DNA of 64,000 nucleotides from Liopterus haemorrhoidalis. Its lineage: Eukaryota; Arthropoda; Insecta; Coleoptera; Dytiscidae. Below are positions 32,360 through 44,631 of the stretch, piece by piece. Position 1 is the stretch's first letter; every line of letters begins with the position of its first letter. The position numbers were made by a program, and so were the translations under genes. The stretch covers positions 18,995,403 through 19,059,402 of the forward strand of contig OZ020617.1 of assembly GCA_963971575.1 (NCBI GenBank), in the 5' to 3' direction. The notes under the pieces were generated by a model. It made no database searches and was not told where the DNA came from. It saw only the letters and a list, made by a program, of their open reading frames with translations.

Positions 32360-33420
32360 AAGAGTACTACTACATTTTAATAGTACATGTTTCATTGATC
32401 ATGCACTAATAATCTACAAACCAAATAATCAGCAACCGGATAATCGTGAGTTAGAGGTAAAAACAAGTTCAGACAAGATTTTTCTAAAATTGTTGGAAAA
32501 TTGCTGTCGTTTGCTCACCGTGGAACTACGACACTAATTTTACTAGCACTTAAAATAATTACCACGAAATTACTTCAACAATCAACTAAGTCTGGCGATC
32601 CTTATCGAAATATCACGAACAATTAATGAAATTAATTAAATAAAAGAAAAAATGGATTGTACTTGTCATTTTAAAGCATTATTTTCTTTTTTTCTGTAAG
32701 AAAGAAACGTGATGTATTTTCACTGATTGTGGAAACAAATCTCTTTCTGTGAAAGTTGACATTTCAAAGTGGATGCACTTAAGTAAATTCAACATAATTT
32801 TATTCCGCACTGCTTTCCAGCTCACGATATTAATAAAATCGCGCCGTTTTAATTATGTACCATTAGGAGAAGTCACAGTCCTTTTTATGAGTAAGGATTA
32901 TAAAAGGATTTTCTCCGAGTCCTACAGCGTTGATTTCTAATGAGAATTTTAGCCTAGAAATGAGAACCAGAAAAGAGCTTAGAATCGCAAAACGTTCTAC
33001 TTTTACGAAAGGTAATGTATTCAGTATGCTGGATTTAATATGGATATTAGTGTGGCAAATTAAATTATTAAGATTCTGTTCATGTTTACATTTAACAGCG
33101 TTGTACGTATATTTTATAAACGAGTTAGTTATTAGTAATATTAACCTCAAGTTACAGTTCTTCGATTTACTGCGCTTCAGATTCACCAAAGATTGTTTCA
33201 AATCAGCATTTCTCGTATTTGCGGCCTTTATTTAGGAGTTAAGTCACTTTTTTCAGCAAGGAATCACTGAATATTTCGATTCATGATGTTGCAGATATAT
33301 TTTTTTGACCTTCTACTTCTTATTTTAGCTTTCTTCGAAATTGTTTCTAATTATTTTAACTATAAGTTCAGATTAAGGATAAGTTGATGTTTCGAAACGT
33401 ACAACAAATATTTAAAAATT
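32360..33420. other. no assignable feature
   Basis: AT-rich. Opposing frames of 112 and 101 aa overlap at 32863-33235, but neither has a recognisable motif, and they are probably chance. Confidence 0.45.
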
Positions 33421-33424
33421 CTCT

Positions 33425-34455
33425 TTTTAGGGTTTTGTAGGTATGACCAAAAAACCCTTATACCGTCATTTTGTCGTCTGTTTGTCTGTCTGTCTGTTCG
33501 GTAAAAATTGTAGCCAAACGGCTAAACCTAGAGAGTTAAAATTTGGCATGCTTATACAAATCTTTACCCCGCACATAGGAAAAATACTAAAACGTCTAAA
33601 AAACATATCCCCCTAAAAATATAAACAAATATATGCTCATCGAAAAAAAAAAATTTTTTTTACTATTCTGTGTAGGGTATCAAATGAAAGCCCTTGGTAT
33701 GTGGATTAACAATCAAAATTTTATTTTTGCAAAATAAATTATTTTGACAAAGTTGTGCAAAAAAAATTTTGTCCCACACCCTGTAGCCCAAGATGGTATA
33801 AACTAAAAATCTGAAAAAATTCTAAGTAATGTACATTGGTGTGAACCGGAATAGTACAACAGGAATTTTTGATCAGATTATGTTTTCGGAAAATAACGCA
33901 TTTTTTGTGTTTTTAACTAAAATATGTAAAATATTTAATCCGCTATTTAACATAGTAAACGAGTGAACCTGCGTAGTACAGTGGTAACGTTGTCGCTTCG
34001 TGAGTTGAAACTACTGTAAGAAACTGCTGTTCGAATCCCGTAAATTTTTATTTTTTCTGTTTTTTTTTTTGCATTTTTATTTTGTTTAAATTATTTTGTC
34101 AAAATTCTAGTTATATTTTGGCAAATGTTGCATTTAATTTTTAAAAGCGTTAATTTAATAACCAGTGGGAAGTGTTGAAATTATTATTTAATTCTATGTT
34201 TGAATGTATACGAAATCAGAGGGGCGGAGTTTATGACAACCAATGGAAGCCATAGGCACAATTTTCAAAATATTAATGAACCTTGCTATATAAAAAAATA
34301 CTGCAAATATTTAGAAACCCAAATAATAGCATTCGAATTAAAATTAATAAAAAAATATTTTAACATAAAATTAGTTTTGGCATTCCAAAAATCATCATTC
34401 ACTTACTAAATACCTGCGAAACCCTGAAATGTGTGAAAATTCACACTTCACATAA
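33425..34455 (+). mobile_element. Helentron-like (HINE) element, complete copy
   Basis: The 5' end is TTTTTAGGGTTTTGTAGGTA and the 3' end has the hairpin GTGTGAAAATTCACAC then TTCACAT. The inward 3' sequence AGGGTTTCGCAGGTATTT matches the 5' end, so both ends share an inverted repeat of about 15 bases. A short GTCT tract (33476-33500) follows the 5' end, then GGTAAAAATTGTAGCCAAAC and a conserved AT-rich body. A tRNA-like module sits in the middle. Terminal inverted repeats, a GTCT-type microsatellite and a 3' hairpin together are the described layout of non-autonomous Helentrons (HINEs, including DINE-1). No Rep/helicase is encoded, so class membership is inferred from structure. Confidence 0.78.
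33968..34042 (+). other. tRNA-like module inside HINE (33.4-kb copy)
   Basis: GCGTAGTACAGTGGTAACGT resembles a Pol III A box and GCTGTTCGAATCCCG a B box, about 50 bases apart. T-runs follow from about 34045. A closed cloverleaf with an acceptor stem is not evident, so this is a tRNA-derived promoter-like module and not a tRNA gene. Confidence 0.6.
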
Positions 34456-34742
34456 TTTTTTTATATAAAATTAGATACTTTTTTAGTTATATGAGCTTTA
34501 TCATAGACAGAGTTATTTTTTATAGTCTGTTTTTTATTTAAGTGAAACTAGATTTTGAAAACTAGTAACCATTAACTATTGAATAAGATTTCGGTCCGAC
34601 TAATCAGCGACTATTGTACCTTACCAGTATACTCTTAGATAAAAATTGATGTGTTATTTTCGTTTTAGTATTTATATTTCATATATTGTCTAATATATAC
34701 TAGTGTAACTGGGTTTATTGTAATTATTATTATATATGGTTA

Positions 34743-37350
34743 TCTATATATATAAAATCGTAACTAAGCTACCTACTCATAATCAACGCCCAGCCCAAAC
34801 CACTGGACCTATAATCATGAAATTCGGCGAGTATATTCCCTCCATGACGTAAGCACCCACTAAGAACGGATTTTTCGAAATTCATCCTCTAAGTGGGTGA
34901 AAAGGGGGTTAAAAGGGGTAAAATGTGGCTTCACGGTTTCCTTAATATCTCTTAGGTCCAATAAGATATCGACTTGGTTTTTGCTTACAAAGATTACGCA
35001 TGTAAATATAAAAAAACTTATTTCAGGATTTTGTCCTAATCATCCCCTAAAGGGGTGAATCTACAATCAGGGTGAATTATAGAACCCTTCGCATCTTCTG
35101 TGTTTATTGTGTTATAACATTCTTTTTTGGCATATAGGTGTCTTTTTAAAATATTTAGAAAGTGTTTTGACCGTTTTTTTAAATTTCACCCCTAAAGGGG
35201 TAAATTGGTATTTTTTATTCGATGGGATGTCGTCTAGGCAAAGAAACACAAAATTCGGGCAGTATATCCCTTTTATGACTTAAGGGCCCCCTAAGAAACG
35301 AGTTTTCTAAATTCGACCTCTCAGGGGTGAAAAGGGGTGAAATGTGTTTTCACGGATTCCTCAGTATCTTTTAGGTCAAGAATATATCGCCTTGCTTTTG
35401 CTTACAAAGACTACCCACATAAATGTTAAAAAACTTATTTTTCAGGATTTTGTACATCCACCCCTAATCAGGGTGAATTATAGAACCCTTCGCAACTTCT
35501 GTATTTATTGTGTTATAAAATTCCTTTTTGGCATATAAGTGCCTTTTTAAAATATGTAGAAAGTGTTTTGACCGTTTTTTAATTTTCACCCCTAAAGGGG
35601 TAAATTGGTATTTTTTATTCGATAGAATTTCGTCTAGACAAAGAAACATAAAATTCGGGGAGTATATCCCTTATATGACTTAAGAACCCCCTAAGAAATG
35701 ATTTTTCGAAATTCGACCTCTCAGGGGTGACAAGGGGTGAAATGTGTTTACACGGATTCCTCAATTTCTTTTAGGTCAATAATATATCGCCTTGGTTTTT
35801 GCTTATAAAGATTATCCTTATAAATGTTAAAAAACCTATTTCAAGATTTTGTCCTAATCATCCCCTAAAAGGGTGAATCTACAATCAGGGAGAATTATAG
35901 AACCCGACGTATTTCCTGTGTTTGTTGAGTTATTAAATTCCTATATGGCATATAGATGTCTTTTTAAAATATCTCGATGGTTTTGACAGTTTTTCAAAAT
36001 TCACCCCTAAAGAGGTAAAAGGATATTTTTTATTTGATAGAACATCCCTTGGACATAGATACATGATGTTCGCAAAGTATATTCCCTCCATGAGGTAAGC
36101 ATACACTAAGACGGGATTTTTCGAAAACCCCTAAAGGGTGAAATATAATTTCAAGGATTCTTAAATATCTCTACAGACCAATAAGATATCGTCTTGGTTT
36201 TTCTTACAAAGATTACCCATATAAATATTGAAAAACTTATTTCAGGATTTTGTTCTAACCCACCCCTAAAGTGGTGAATTTCCGAACAGGGTTAATTATA
36301 CAACCCATCATATTCCCTGTCTTTGTTGAGTTATAAAATTCCTTTTGGCATATAGGTGTCTTCAAAATATCTTGAAATGGTATTGACAGTTTTTAAAATT
36401 TCACCCTTAAGGGGTAAATGGGAATTTTGTATTCGATTGAACATCCCTTGCACATAGATAAATAAAATTCGTGAAATATATTCCCTCCATGACGTAAGCA
36501 GCCACTAAGACGGGATTTTTCGAAATTCCACCCCTAAGAAGTGAAAAGGGGTGAAATGTGATTTCAAAGATTCCTCAATACCTCTTAGGACCAATAAGAT
36601 ATCGTCTTGGATTTTGCTTACAAAGATTACCCATACGAAAAACTTATTTCAGGATGTTGGCCGAATCAACCTCTATAGGGGTCTACAGTCGGGGTGAATT
36701 ATACAACCCTTCGTATTTCCTGTATTTATTGAGTTATAACAATCCTTTTTTGGCATATCGGTGTCTTTTTAAAATATCTCGAAATGGTTTTGACAGTTTT
36801 TAAAAATTTCACCCCTAAAGGGGTAAGTGGGTATTTTTTACTCGATAGAACGTCCTCTGGACAAGATAAATGAAATTCGTAAAGAATATTCCCTGTATGA
36901 CGTAAGTTCCCACTAAGACGGTATTTTTCGAAATTCAACCCCTAAGGGCTGAAATGTGATATCAAGAATTCCTTAATATCTCTTAGTACCAATAAGACAT
37001 CGACTTGGCTTTTGCTTATAAAGATTAACCATACAAATGTCGAAAATTTTATTTCTGGATTCTTTCCTAATCAACCCCTAAAGGGGTAAATCTATAATCG
37101 GGGTGAATTATACAACCCGTCGTATTTCCTGTGTTTATTAAGTTATAACATTCATTTTATAACTTAAAAGTTACCCGTGCACATGTTTAGAAACATACTA
37201 CGAATTTTACACAAATGAACCTCTAACGGGGTGAATCTACACCTGAGGAGAGAGTCAGCAATGTGATCTATAAAGAATCATGACTTACAATAATTGCACG
37301 ATGATGGCAAACCGTCAATAAACCGTAGCGAAGCACGGGTACTCAGCTAG
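34743..37350 (+). mobile_element. Helitron with internal 400-bp tandem array
   Basis: The 5' end TCTATATATATAAAATCG is a canonical Helitron start and is preceded by A. The 3' end is CGTAGCGAAGCACGGGTACT then CAGCTAG followed by T: a short hairpin (CCGT...ACGG) about 10 bases before CTAG, inserted between A and T. There are no terminal inverted repeats, as expected. The interior holds about six diverged head-to-tail units of 399-415 bases. Landmark positions of TTTCACCCCTAAAGGGGTAA are 35187, 35586, 36001, 36400 and 36808. Each unit also has GATATCGTCTTGG-, ACAAAGATTACCCAT- and GGCATATAGGTGTC-like blocks. No Rep/helicase gene is present. The 60-80 aa frames inside are translations of the repeat units. 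Confidence 0.9.
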
Positions 37351-37595
37351 TTTATTATAAAAGTATAGATATTATGTATAATAGTTATTTCATTGTTTCT
37401 ACATATTACCAGTACAAATTTTTGAACATAGCCTGGCGTCAACGTGGATCTTATTTATTATTTTATTAAGTTGTTTACTTGCCAAATGAACACAGCTACG
37501 TATACACCCACTCAGGGTTTTTTCTTGCTCACACAGACTCTATAATCAAAATCCTTCAAGACGTTTTGGCGTTTTTTTTTTTTTAACACTACCCC

Positions 37596-38199
37596 CAGTG
37601 TTGTAATAGATACATTAAAAAAATATCTAGATACAGATACAGATACTTAAGAAAATTGTATCTAGATACAGATCCAGAGTTATAAAAAATATCTTGATAC
37701 AGATACATGCCAAAAATATTTTTAAATATGTTTTTAGTACATTGCTCCCCAAAATAGCAACAATAGTTATTCAAAAACTTAGTTTTCATTAATAAAGACC
37801 CATTTTCCTTAAGTGTTGTACCTACTATCGTGGTACCTAAATACTTACTATTTTTACGGCCATTCAAAAGCTACGAAAAACGAGTGAGAATATTTTTGGA
37901 CATTCCATGTAATTTTAATCTGTAAACGTCATAATTATTTTCTGAATTTTGTTTATAGGAAAAATAAAATATTTAAAATGACAATTTATAATTAAACTAT
38001 TATATCAGCTCGGTATCATGGTATAAAAATAAAATAACGATCAAAGTATCTGAAATACAGATATAAGATACTTAAATTTAAATATCTAGATAGAGATACA
38101 GATAAATATTCCAAAAATTATCTAATTTGTATCTAGATACTTGAAAAAGTATCTAGTTAATGTATCTAGATACTTGTAACTAGATGCATTACAACGCTG
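37596..38199 (+). mobile_element. hAT element, TATCTAGATAC family, compact copy
   Basis: Exact 8-bp duplications ACTACCCC lie at 37588-37595 and 38200-38207. The ends are CAGTGTTGTAATAGATACA on the left and CAGCGTTGTAATGCATCTAG inward on the right. Subterminal TATCTAGATAC/AGATACAGATAC motifs fill about 100 bases at each end. It is colinear, in inverse orientation, with 26275-27632 but lacks that copy's roughly 730-base insertion. No transposase is encoded. Confidence 0.93.
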
Positions 38200-38769
38200 A
38201 CTACCCCACAGCTGTATCTCATATATGATTCAAGATTCGTTACTTATTGGCTAGTGTTATAGTGTTATTCTGAATAAAATTATTACCTTTAACAGAGCTT
38301 TAATATGTTAACTTCACCAGAGAGTACATGCTAAAAATAGAACATATTTTGTGATTTTAATTTTAAAGTCAGTTAAACGTGTTGTGTTCAAAACAACCCT
38401 ATTATATTGGATTTTATTTCCTAAAAGCCGATATAACTGTCTAAACTTTATGACTAACTTCCTTTTTGCTACTATATGTTCTCTCCATGTAAATAGTCTG
38501 TCCAAATCTATCTGTCTTATCTAGGCGTTGAGAACCTGTAATTATTTTTGCATTATTATTAAATGGAGGCCAAGATATTTTCTCCTTCAGCCATAAATAA
38601 TTCTATATTATTTAATATTACAGGTGTACAATATTTTCTTCTAGTGTTGAATGTTACTTGGAGCGATTTGGTTTCGTTCGCTTTTATTTTCCATTTTTTT
38701 AGTCACGTTTACATTTGATCTAAAAGCTCTTGCGTATTGAATCTAACGGGAAGCATGGTTTATGAGAAT

Positions 38770-39290
38770 GAAACATATAAACTACATAAATATCTTCGAA
38801 GTGTAGTTCTTGTGAGGAGTGCTAAGAATATCGTGTTGAGTATAGTGTACGAAAAGCATGGGATATGAAGAACAAAAACATAAATAATATAAATTCCCTC
38901 AAAATGTGGTCCTGGTAAAGGCTACTCAAAGTATTGTAGACATGAAGACGAACTAGTGCTTCATTTATGAAAGAAATTGAAGAACCCATAAGGCTATCGA
39001 CAATAAGGCTATCGACAATAGTTCTTAAACAGAATTGCTATTTTCTTTGGTCATGTACAACGTCGAAGTAGTAACAACGGAGAGAGATTAATTCTACAAG
39101 TTATATAAAATACACATCGTGATATTTGATGGAAAGTCTCGTGGTCGATGCATTACCAGAAGGACAAATCTAATAAAAATGGTAACCGACTGCCCTATTA
39201 CAGAAATAACAAGAGAGGTTAAACATCGAAGTTGTCGGGATGATATTATAAAGAAAATATCGATCAGAACTAAAGAATCATAGGCCCCGA
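38770..39290 (+). pseudogene. non-LTR retrotransposon ORF2 C-terminal fragment
   Basis: With frameshifts the plus strand gives IAIFFGHVQRRSSNNGERLI, then KSRGRCITRRTNLIKMVTDC and REVKHRSCRDDIIKKISI, followed by a stop. FGHVxRR, the RGR-rich basic segment and the final short helix are standard for the end of non-LTR ORF2. Upstream (38770-38990) is similar in style but unreadable. 5' truncated and dead. Confidence 0.6.
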
Positions 39291-39979
39291 CCCTTTTAAC
39301 TAGAAGAAACTGACAGAATAGAAAATACGGGAATCACTGCTGTGTTTTGATATTTTTATATTGCAAACAATAAAATTTTGCTTCGAAAATATTTTAAAAT
39401 AAATGTTTAATTATCCTGAAACTTTGCATGGAAGTAATTTTGCACCATAATTCAAACTAGCCCATGAAATCAAAATTATTAATATCCTCGCTTTTCTGAA
39501 TATAAAATCGTTGAATATTTATGGATGCCTGACCCATGATAATGAAATTGTGTTATCAATTATAAATTTATATTCAAGTGCCCGACAGTATCACATTATT
39601 TCGCGATTTATTATTTATATCGCATTTTAAAAATTTATGCATGCGATATCACTTCATATGTAATGGCAATCGATAAAAATGTAACTAGTTCTATATTATA
39701 AATTGCCTAGCATCGTAGACCAATGGTTTTATATTTTTTGTTTACTGTAATTCGTTTTCAACATTTGTTTTCACCATAAAACATAAATACATGAATTAAG
39801 TTAATAGGAGCTTTGAAATAAAATAGAAGACAGATAAAATACGGTCTATGGAAACGATCATATCAAGGACAATGAAAATTAATACCTTCCAATAAATTAT
39901 AGATAGGAATCATTTTAGGTATACGTATAAAGTTGATAGGATACTTGTTGCGAATGAAAAATAATAGACAGAATGGTAA

Positions 39980-40190
39980 ATATTATCTAGAAAGGAAGAG
40001 TAAATATCCGTCGGCCCGTCGAAAGACCTTGCAAATGATATAGAAAAGAACTATCAGATGTTCTAACGACTAGTATTTCAAACATATAGAAAGTTCTACT
40101 GTCGAAGATAAAGGATGGATGCAAGGAGGTCGGAAAACAACTCAATTATCATATCCCAAGAAGAAGATAAGGATCATTTTATAACTCCAA
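39980..40190 (+). pseudogene. possible non-LTR retrotransposon 3' fragment
   Basis: Patches such as RPVERPCK and KDGCKEVGKQL before an AAGAAGAAG stretch near 40160 resemble the terminal GRPxxRW and WxxxxxxR segments of non-LTR ORF2. Similarity is weak and interrupted. Confidence 0.3.
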
Positions 40191-40399
40191 ATTTTACTAA
40201 AATGGCCACTGGAATATTTTACTAACATCTTTCAAAAGTTCATATCATCACACGGAAATATTCGTAACACTTAACTTAGCAACTTAGCTTTAACCAAAGA
40301 ATGCAGAAACAATGCAAAGAATGCAAAGAATTTGAACACAATTCAATATACGTATGAAGAATAGTTGTAATTTGTCATTTATACGGACTGACAATTTAG

Positions 40400-41165
40400 T
40401 CCGAACAAAAATTTAGTACAATTACATAACATATTTATTCTTTATTTAGGTAACTTCAAAATAGTCTTCTAAACCAAGTTTGTGCAACATCTTTTTTCAT
40501 TGAAGGAAACAGTATTCAAAAACATTCTCTGTGAGGTTGCTGAAAACATGTCATAATTCCTTACACCTATGCTTGTGATTCCCCGAATGATGATCTTTTA
40601 TGTATTTTTAGTTTTGAAGAATACAAAAAAGTCAGCAGTTTTGCAAGTCATCATTTGCCAGTTTGCACCTGGCAAATAAAGTGGGTATTCTAACACATTA
40701 ATCCGATTTTAAGCGAAAAAACCCTTCACAATAATAGCCTAAGTGCACACAATTTGCGCAATTTTTAAATCTTCTTTCATTTGCGTTCGTACTGTTTCTC
40801 TGTATATTTTCAATTGTTATAAATCTTGGCTATGAAGCTCTCTGAGACACGATGGTCTTTCGCTAAAAATGTTACCACTCGTCTCACATTTTCGGCTCTA
40901 TCTGTTGGAACGGTCATTCCTTCTCTCTGATCATCGTCTATCGATTCTTTCCCTACTTTGGACTGCTTGGCCCACTTGTAAACCATAGCAGATTTCGTGG
41001 CAGGCTCACACATTCATTGAGTTGATTCACGATTCTGCCGAGCCGTCGTTTTTTCAGTTTCACAAAAAATTTAACCACCGATCTCGGTTCTTTATATCCA
41101 TAATGCAATTTTCGTACCGCATAATAAAATCATACAGTTTTGTAAATTCTTATGTTTAACAACGC
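40400..41165 (-). pseudogene. mariner-like transposase remnant
   Basis: The best minus-strand frame (40810-41013) reads YKWAKQSKVGKESIDDDQRE, then VPTDRAENVRRVVTFLAKDH and RVSESFIAKIYN. This has the size and layout of the mariner linker and second helix-turn-helix. Downstream on the same strand (40480-40700) broken frames give LPGANWQMM, ADFFVFFKTKNT and FNEKRCCTNLV, equivalent to the SPDLAPxDFFLFPKLK and C-terminal helix regions. No region for the first two catalytic Asp residues was seen. The most eroded mariner of the set; ends not located. Confidence 0.5.
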
Positions 41166-41654
41166 AAACTGAATCGTGAAACAGGGGCGCGCCAACTCGG
41201 GGTGCAGAGACATTGTATTTTCGGTTCATGAAAAGATTAAGATTTCCGTTCCGATTTATTCGAAAAATAATATTAAAAATAAGTATATACGTACAAACTA
41301 CATTTTCATTGTTAGTTTAAAGTACGTAAGACAAGCAGACAAAATTTTTGTGTATTTTGTGTTTATTATTATTAGCCGTTTTATGATAACTCACGAATTT
41401 TTGTGGAGTCTTCCCTTTTTATTATTATTATTATTAAATTTTTAATATTGTAAAAGTCTGCAAATGTTGCAAATAAATATAATATATTGTTAATCAATGC
41501 TACCCAAAGCGTTTTGAATGTAAGTCCTGCACCTCCAAAATCCAATGTTCAATTCTAATTCAAGTGCCGAATTGTTCAACGTTTCGTTACCGCAAGTATC
41601 ATATATTTATATTTATATTTACGTACATTATCGATGTCCCAGTATTGCCACGTA

Positions 41655-41910
41655 ATACCCAGAAAGCGTATTCTATGAACTTAATCGCCAGTCCTCGTAT
41701 AGACATCTTTTTTCTCCATTCTTTTCTGTATAGTCCTACTTGCAGCCAATTACCGACCAGTCTCTAGATATTATCTATTCACCGAGTAGAAGATCTGCAT
41801 CGATTTTTAGTACTATTTATATGCTGCCATTTTAGTACTTTCCGGGTCCATCTATCATCATTTGCTCTTGAAACGTGGCCTGTCCACTGCTGCATCAGAT
41901 GTGTAATTTT
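41655..41910 (-). pseudogene. non-LTR retrotransposon ORF2 C-terminal fragment
   Basis: The minus strand reads THLMQQWTGHVSRANDDRWT, then RKVLKWQHINSTKNRCRSST, a stop, and VGNWLQVGLYRKEWRKKMS. The order WxGHVxRxxDxRWTxKVLxW, basic segment, then WxQxxxxRxxW is diagnostic of a common insect non-LTR lineage, different from the QWIGHVMRM family at 6.8 and 25.3 kb. A short frame fragment with one stop. Confidence 0.72.
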
Positions 41911-42529
41911 ACAAATTATGTTAACCTAACCTAACATTTGTTGTCTTATCTACCAATTTGTTTTACAAACCAAAAGAGCAAAGGGTTCTCGGCTAAGGAT
42001 ATTTTCACTTTTTTTTAATTCCTGCAGTTTATCTGTTACCACAGATCCTGTTAGTTATGATGTGTGCCCAACGTATACCAACTATTGTCTTCAAACAGCT
42101 GTTTACAAATATTTAGCAAGTAGTTAGCTAGTTTTCTGTAATTTTTTAGGTCTCATATTCATATAGCAGCACAGATTTAACATTTATGGTAAAAATATAC
42201 ATTGTCTTCCTAGATATTACACTCAATTGTGAGTAAGAGGCTATTTAAGTTAAAGTTGAGGGTTTTAAGTACGGGTTAAAATTTAGAATGTAGTTCATTT
42301 TGCTCTTATATGACTGCACCATATCTATACTAAATTTAACATCAACATGTATGAACACAGCTTGTATCGGTCTGACGCTTGCTTTAACCTGCGGATCACC
42401 AAATGGAAACAATTAGCCATCAATAATTTTGAATTAACAGGTTGAGTGCCATGACAATTATTGTAATTTCTCGTAATATCAGTATCATAGGCCACGGCGG
42501 TCATTATGCTCACCAGACTACTTATTCAA

Positions 42530-43445
42530 TGTTCCATTCTTATTCATTGTATATATAAATGATATTTAAAAATGTAAGATCATGTTATTTGCAGACGATA
42601 CGCTAATATATATGTATGGGGATAATCCTAGTAAGGTTATTGAAGAATTAAATGTGGAGCTAGAGATTCTGAATATATATTTTTCCATTAATAAGTTAAA
42701 AATTAATGGAGGGAAGACTAAATGTATGTTTATTGGGTGCAATAATCAATGGGACTGTGTTGCGTCTAATGGGTGTAATAGGATAATTATGTATAAATGT
42801 TATATAGACTGGGCTGAAGAGATTAAATATTTGGGTGTTGTAATTGACAACAAACTTAAATATAGTTCGTTTGTGAATTGTTTAATAAAAAAAATTGAAA
42901 GAAATTACGTATGCTAAACAGAATATCTAGAAATTTATCTCCATATGCAAGAACACTAGTATATAATACTATAACTGAACCGCATTTTTAATATTACAAT
43001 ACTATGTTGTATGCAATTACCGATAAGGAAATACATAAACTACAAGTTTTGCAAAATAAGGCAATGCGACTTACCTTAAGATGTCTGAAAGATACGCATA
43101 TACAAAGTATGCTAAATAACTTAAATTGGTTAAATATTAGCAATAAAATAGAAATAAATGTACTTATAACTATTTATCAATTCGATCATGGTTTATTGCT
43201 TTCTTGATTTGATAATATAAATTTTAAGAGGGATACGGTCCATAGTTGAAGTACGCGTGGAAAACATAACATTCATATTTCAGCCAAAAACAAGAAGTCA
43301 ACTATGAACTCTGTCTCTCATAAAGGAATTGTAAGATATAATACATTACCAAATGAAATAAAAAATAGTACTAACGTGAAAATATTTAAAAAGAAACTTA
43401 AAGAATACTTTAAACAAATTGTAAAGTTTATAATTTTTTATTAAT
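42530..43445 (+). pseudogene. jockey-like reverse transcriptase, C-terminal half
   Basis: Near 42532-42570 the sequence reads VPFLFIVYINDI, then in the frame 42582-42917 MLFADDTLIYMYGDNPSKVI, which contains the FADD catalytic motif of reverse transcriptase. INKLKINGGKTKCMFIG, IKYLGVVIDNKLKY and, after a frameshift, RISRNLSPYARTLVYNTI and HKLQVLQNKAMRLTL follow. The tail ends with GIVRYNTLPNEIKN and FKKKLKEYFKQ. These are motifs C to E, the thumb and the C-terminus of jockey-clade ORF2. The N-terminal endonuclease and first RT motifs are missing. A 151-base piece (42847-42997) is duplicated in inverted orientation at 47689-47839. Confidence 0.88.
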
Positions 43446-43525
43446 TTGTTATATTTTTGTATATATGTTTTTACATATTATTTTTTATGTATATATGTGG
43501 ACATAAATTAAACTAATGTAAAAAA

Positions 43526-44518
43526 TTGATGTGAAGTGTGAATTTTCACACATTTCAGGGTTTTGCAGGTATCTAGTAAGTGAATGATGATTATTTGGGG
43601 TGCCAAAACAAATTTTGTGACAAAATATTTTTTTATGAATTTTAATTCGAATGCCTATTACCATTATTTAAGTTTTTAAAGATGTGCAGTATTTTTTTTT
43701 TTATATATCAAGGTTCATTAAGATTTTGAAAATTGCGCCTATGGCTTCCATTGGTTGTTTTTAGTCATAGCTCCTCCCCTTTGATTTCGTGTACATTCAA
43801 ATATATAATTAAATTATAATTTCAACAATTTCCACTGGTTATTAAATTTACGCTATTAAAAATTAAATGCAACAATTGCCAAAATATAATTAAAATTTTG
43901 AAAAAATAATTTAAACAATATAAAAATGCAAAAAATAAATAGAAAATAATATTGTCTCCTCACGTAGGACTCGAACATGAGTCCGATTACGAATTCTTGG
44001 ACAGAACGCAAGTATCTTAGCCACAGCACCAAGAAACACGTTACTGTTTAGCGTATTATATAACTATAAGTTGTCAACATTATTAGCAAAAAAACAGAAA
44101 AAATGCTTTTTTTTCCAAAAACATAATCTGATCAAAAATTCCTGTTGAACTATTCCGGTTCACACCAATGTACATTACTTAGAATTTTTTCAGATTTTTA
44201 GTTTAAACCATCTGGGCTACAGGGTGTGGGACAAAATTTTTTTTGCACAATATTGGCAAAAATCGCTTCAAAATAATTTTTTTTTGGAAAAATAAAAATT
44301 TGATCGTTAATCCACGTACCAAGGGCTTTCATTTGATACCCTACTCAGAATTAAAAAAAAATATTTTTTTTTTCGATGAGCACATATTTGTTTATATTTT
44401 TAGGGGGATATGTTTTTTAGATGTTTTGGTATTTTTCCTATGTGCGGGTCAACGAGTTGTATAAGCATGCCAAATTTCAACTCTCTAGGTTTAGCCGTTC
44501 GGCTACAATTTTTACCGA

Positions 44519-44576
<58 letters not shown>

Positions 44577-44629
44577 GACAAAATGACGGTATAAGGGTTT
44601 TTTGGTCATACCTACAAAACCCTAAAAAC
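43526..44629 (-). mobile_element. Helentron-like (HINE) element, complete copy
   Basis: Reverse orientation. The hairpin end GTGTGAATTTTCACAC is at about 43537 and the microsatellite end, CATACCTACAAAACCCTAAA, at about 44608-44627. The GACA tract spans about 44520-44576 (around 14 units), much longer than in the copy at 33.4 kb. It lies about 80 bases beyond the jockey-like fragment. Frames with YIFRGICFLDVLVFFLCAGQ recur in every copy because the nucleotide sequence is shared. They contain no known domain and no clear start. Confidence 0.82.
43954..44040 (-). other. tRNA-like module inside HINE (43.5-kb copy)
   Basis: On the minus strand TTGGTGCTGTGGCTAAGATA is A-box-like and CATGTTCGAGTCCTACG is B-box-like. 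It occupies the same position and orientation as in the other copies but has clearly different bases. Confidence 0.6.
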
Positions 44630-44631
44630 AA

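Noticed and set aside
32863..33235. Overlapping opposite frames of 112 and 101 aa as a host gene
   Set aside because: No motif, low-complexity AT-driven composition, and both strands open over the same bases, as expected by chance.
34743..37350. CRISPR-like or regularly spaced repeat array
   Set aside because: The period is about 400 bases with diverged units and Helitron ends; no short identical repeats with unique spacers. The window is eukaryotic in character.
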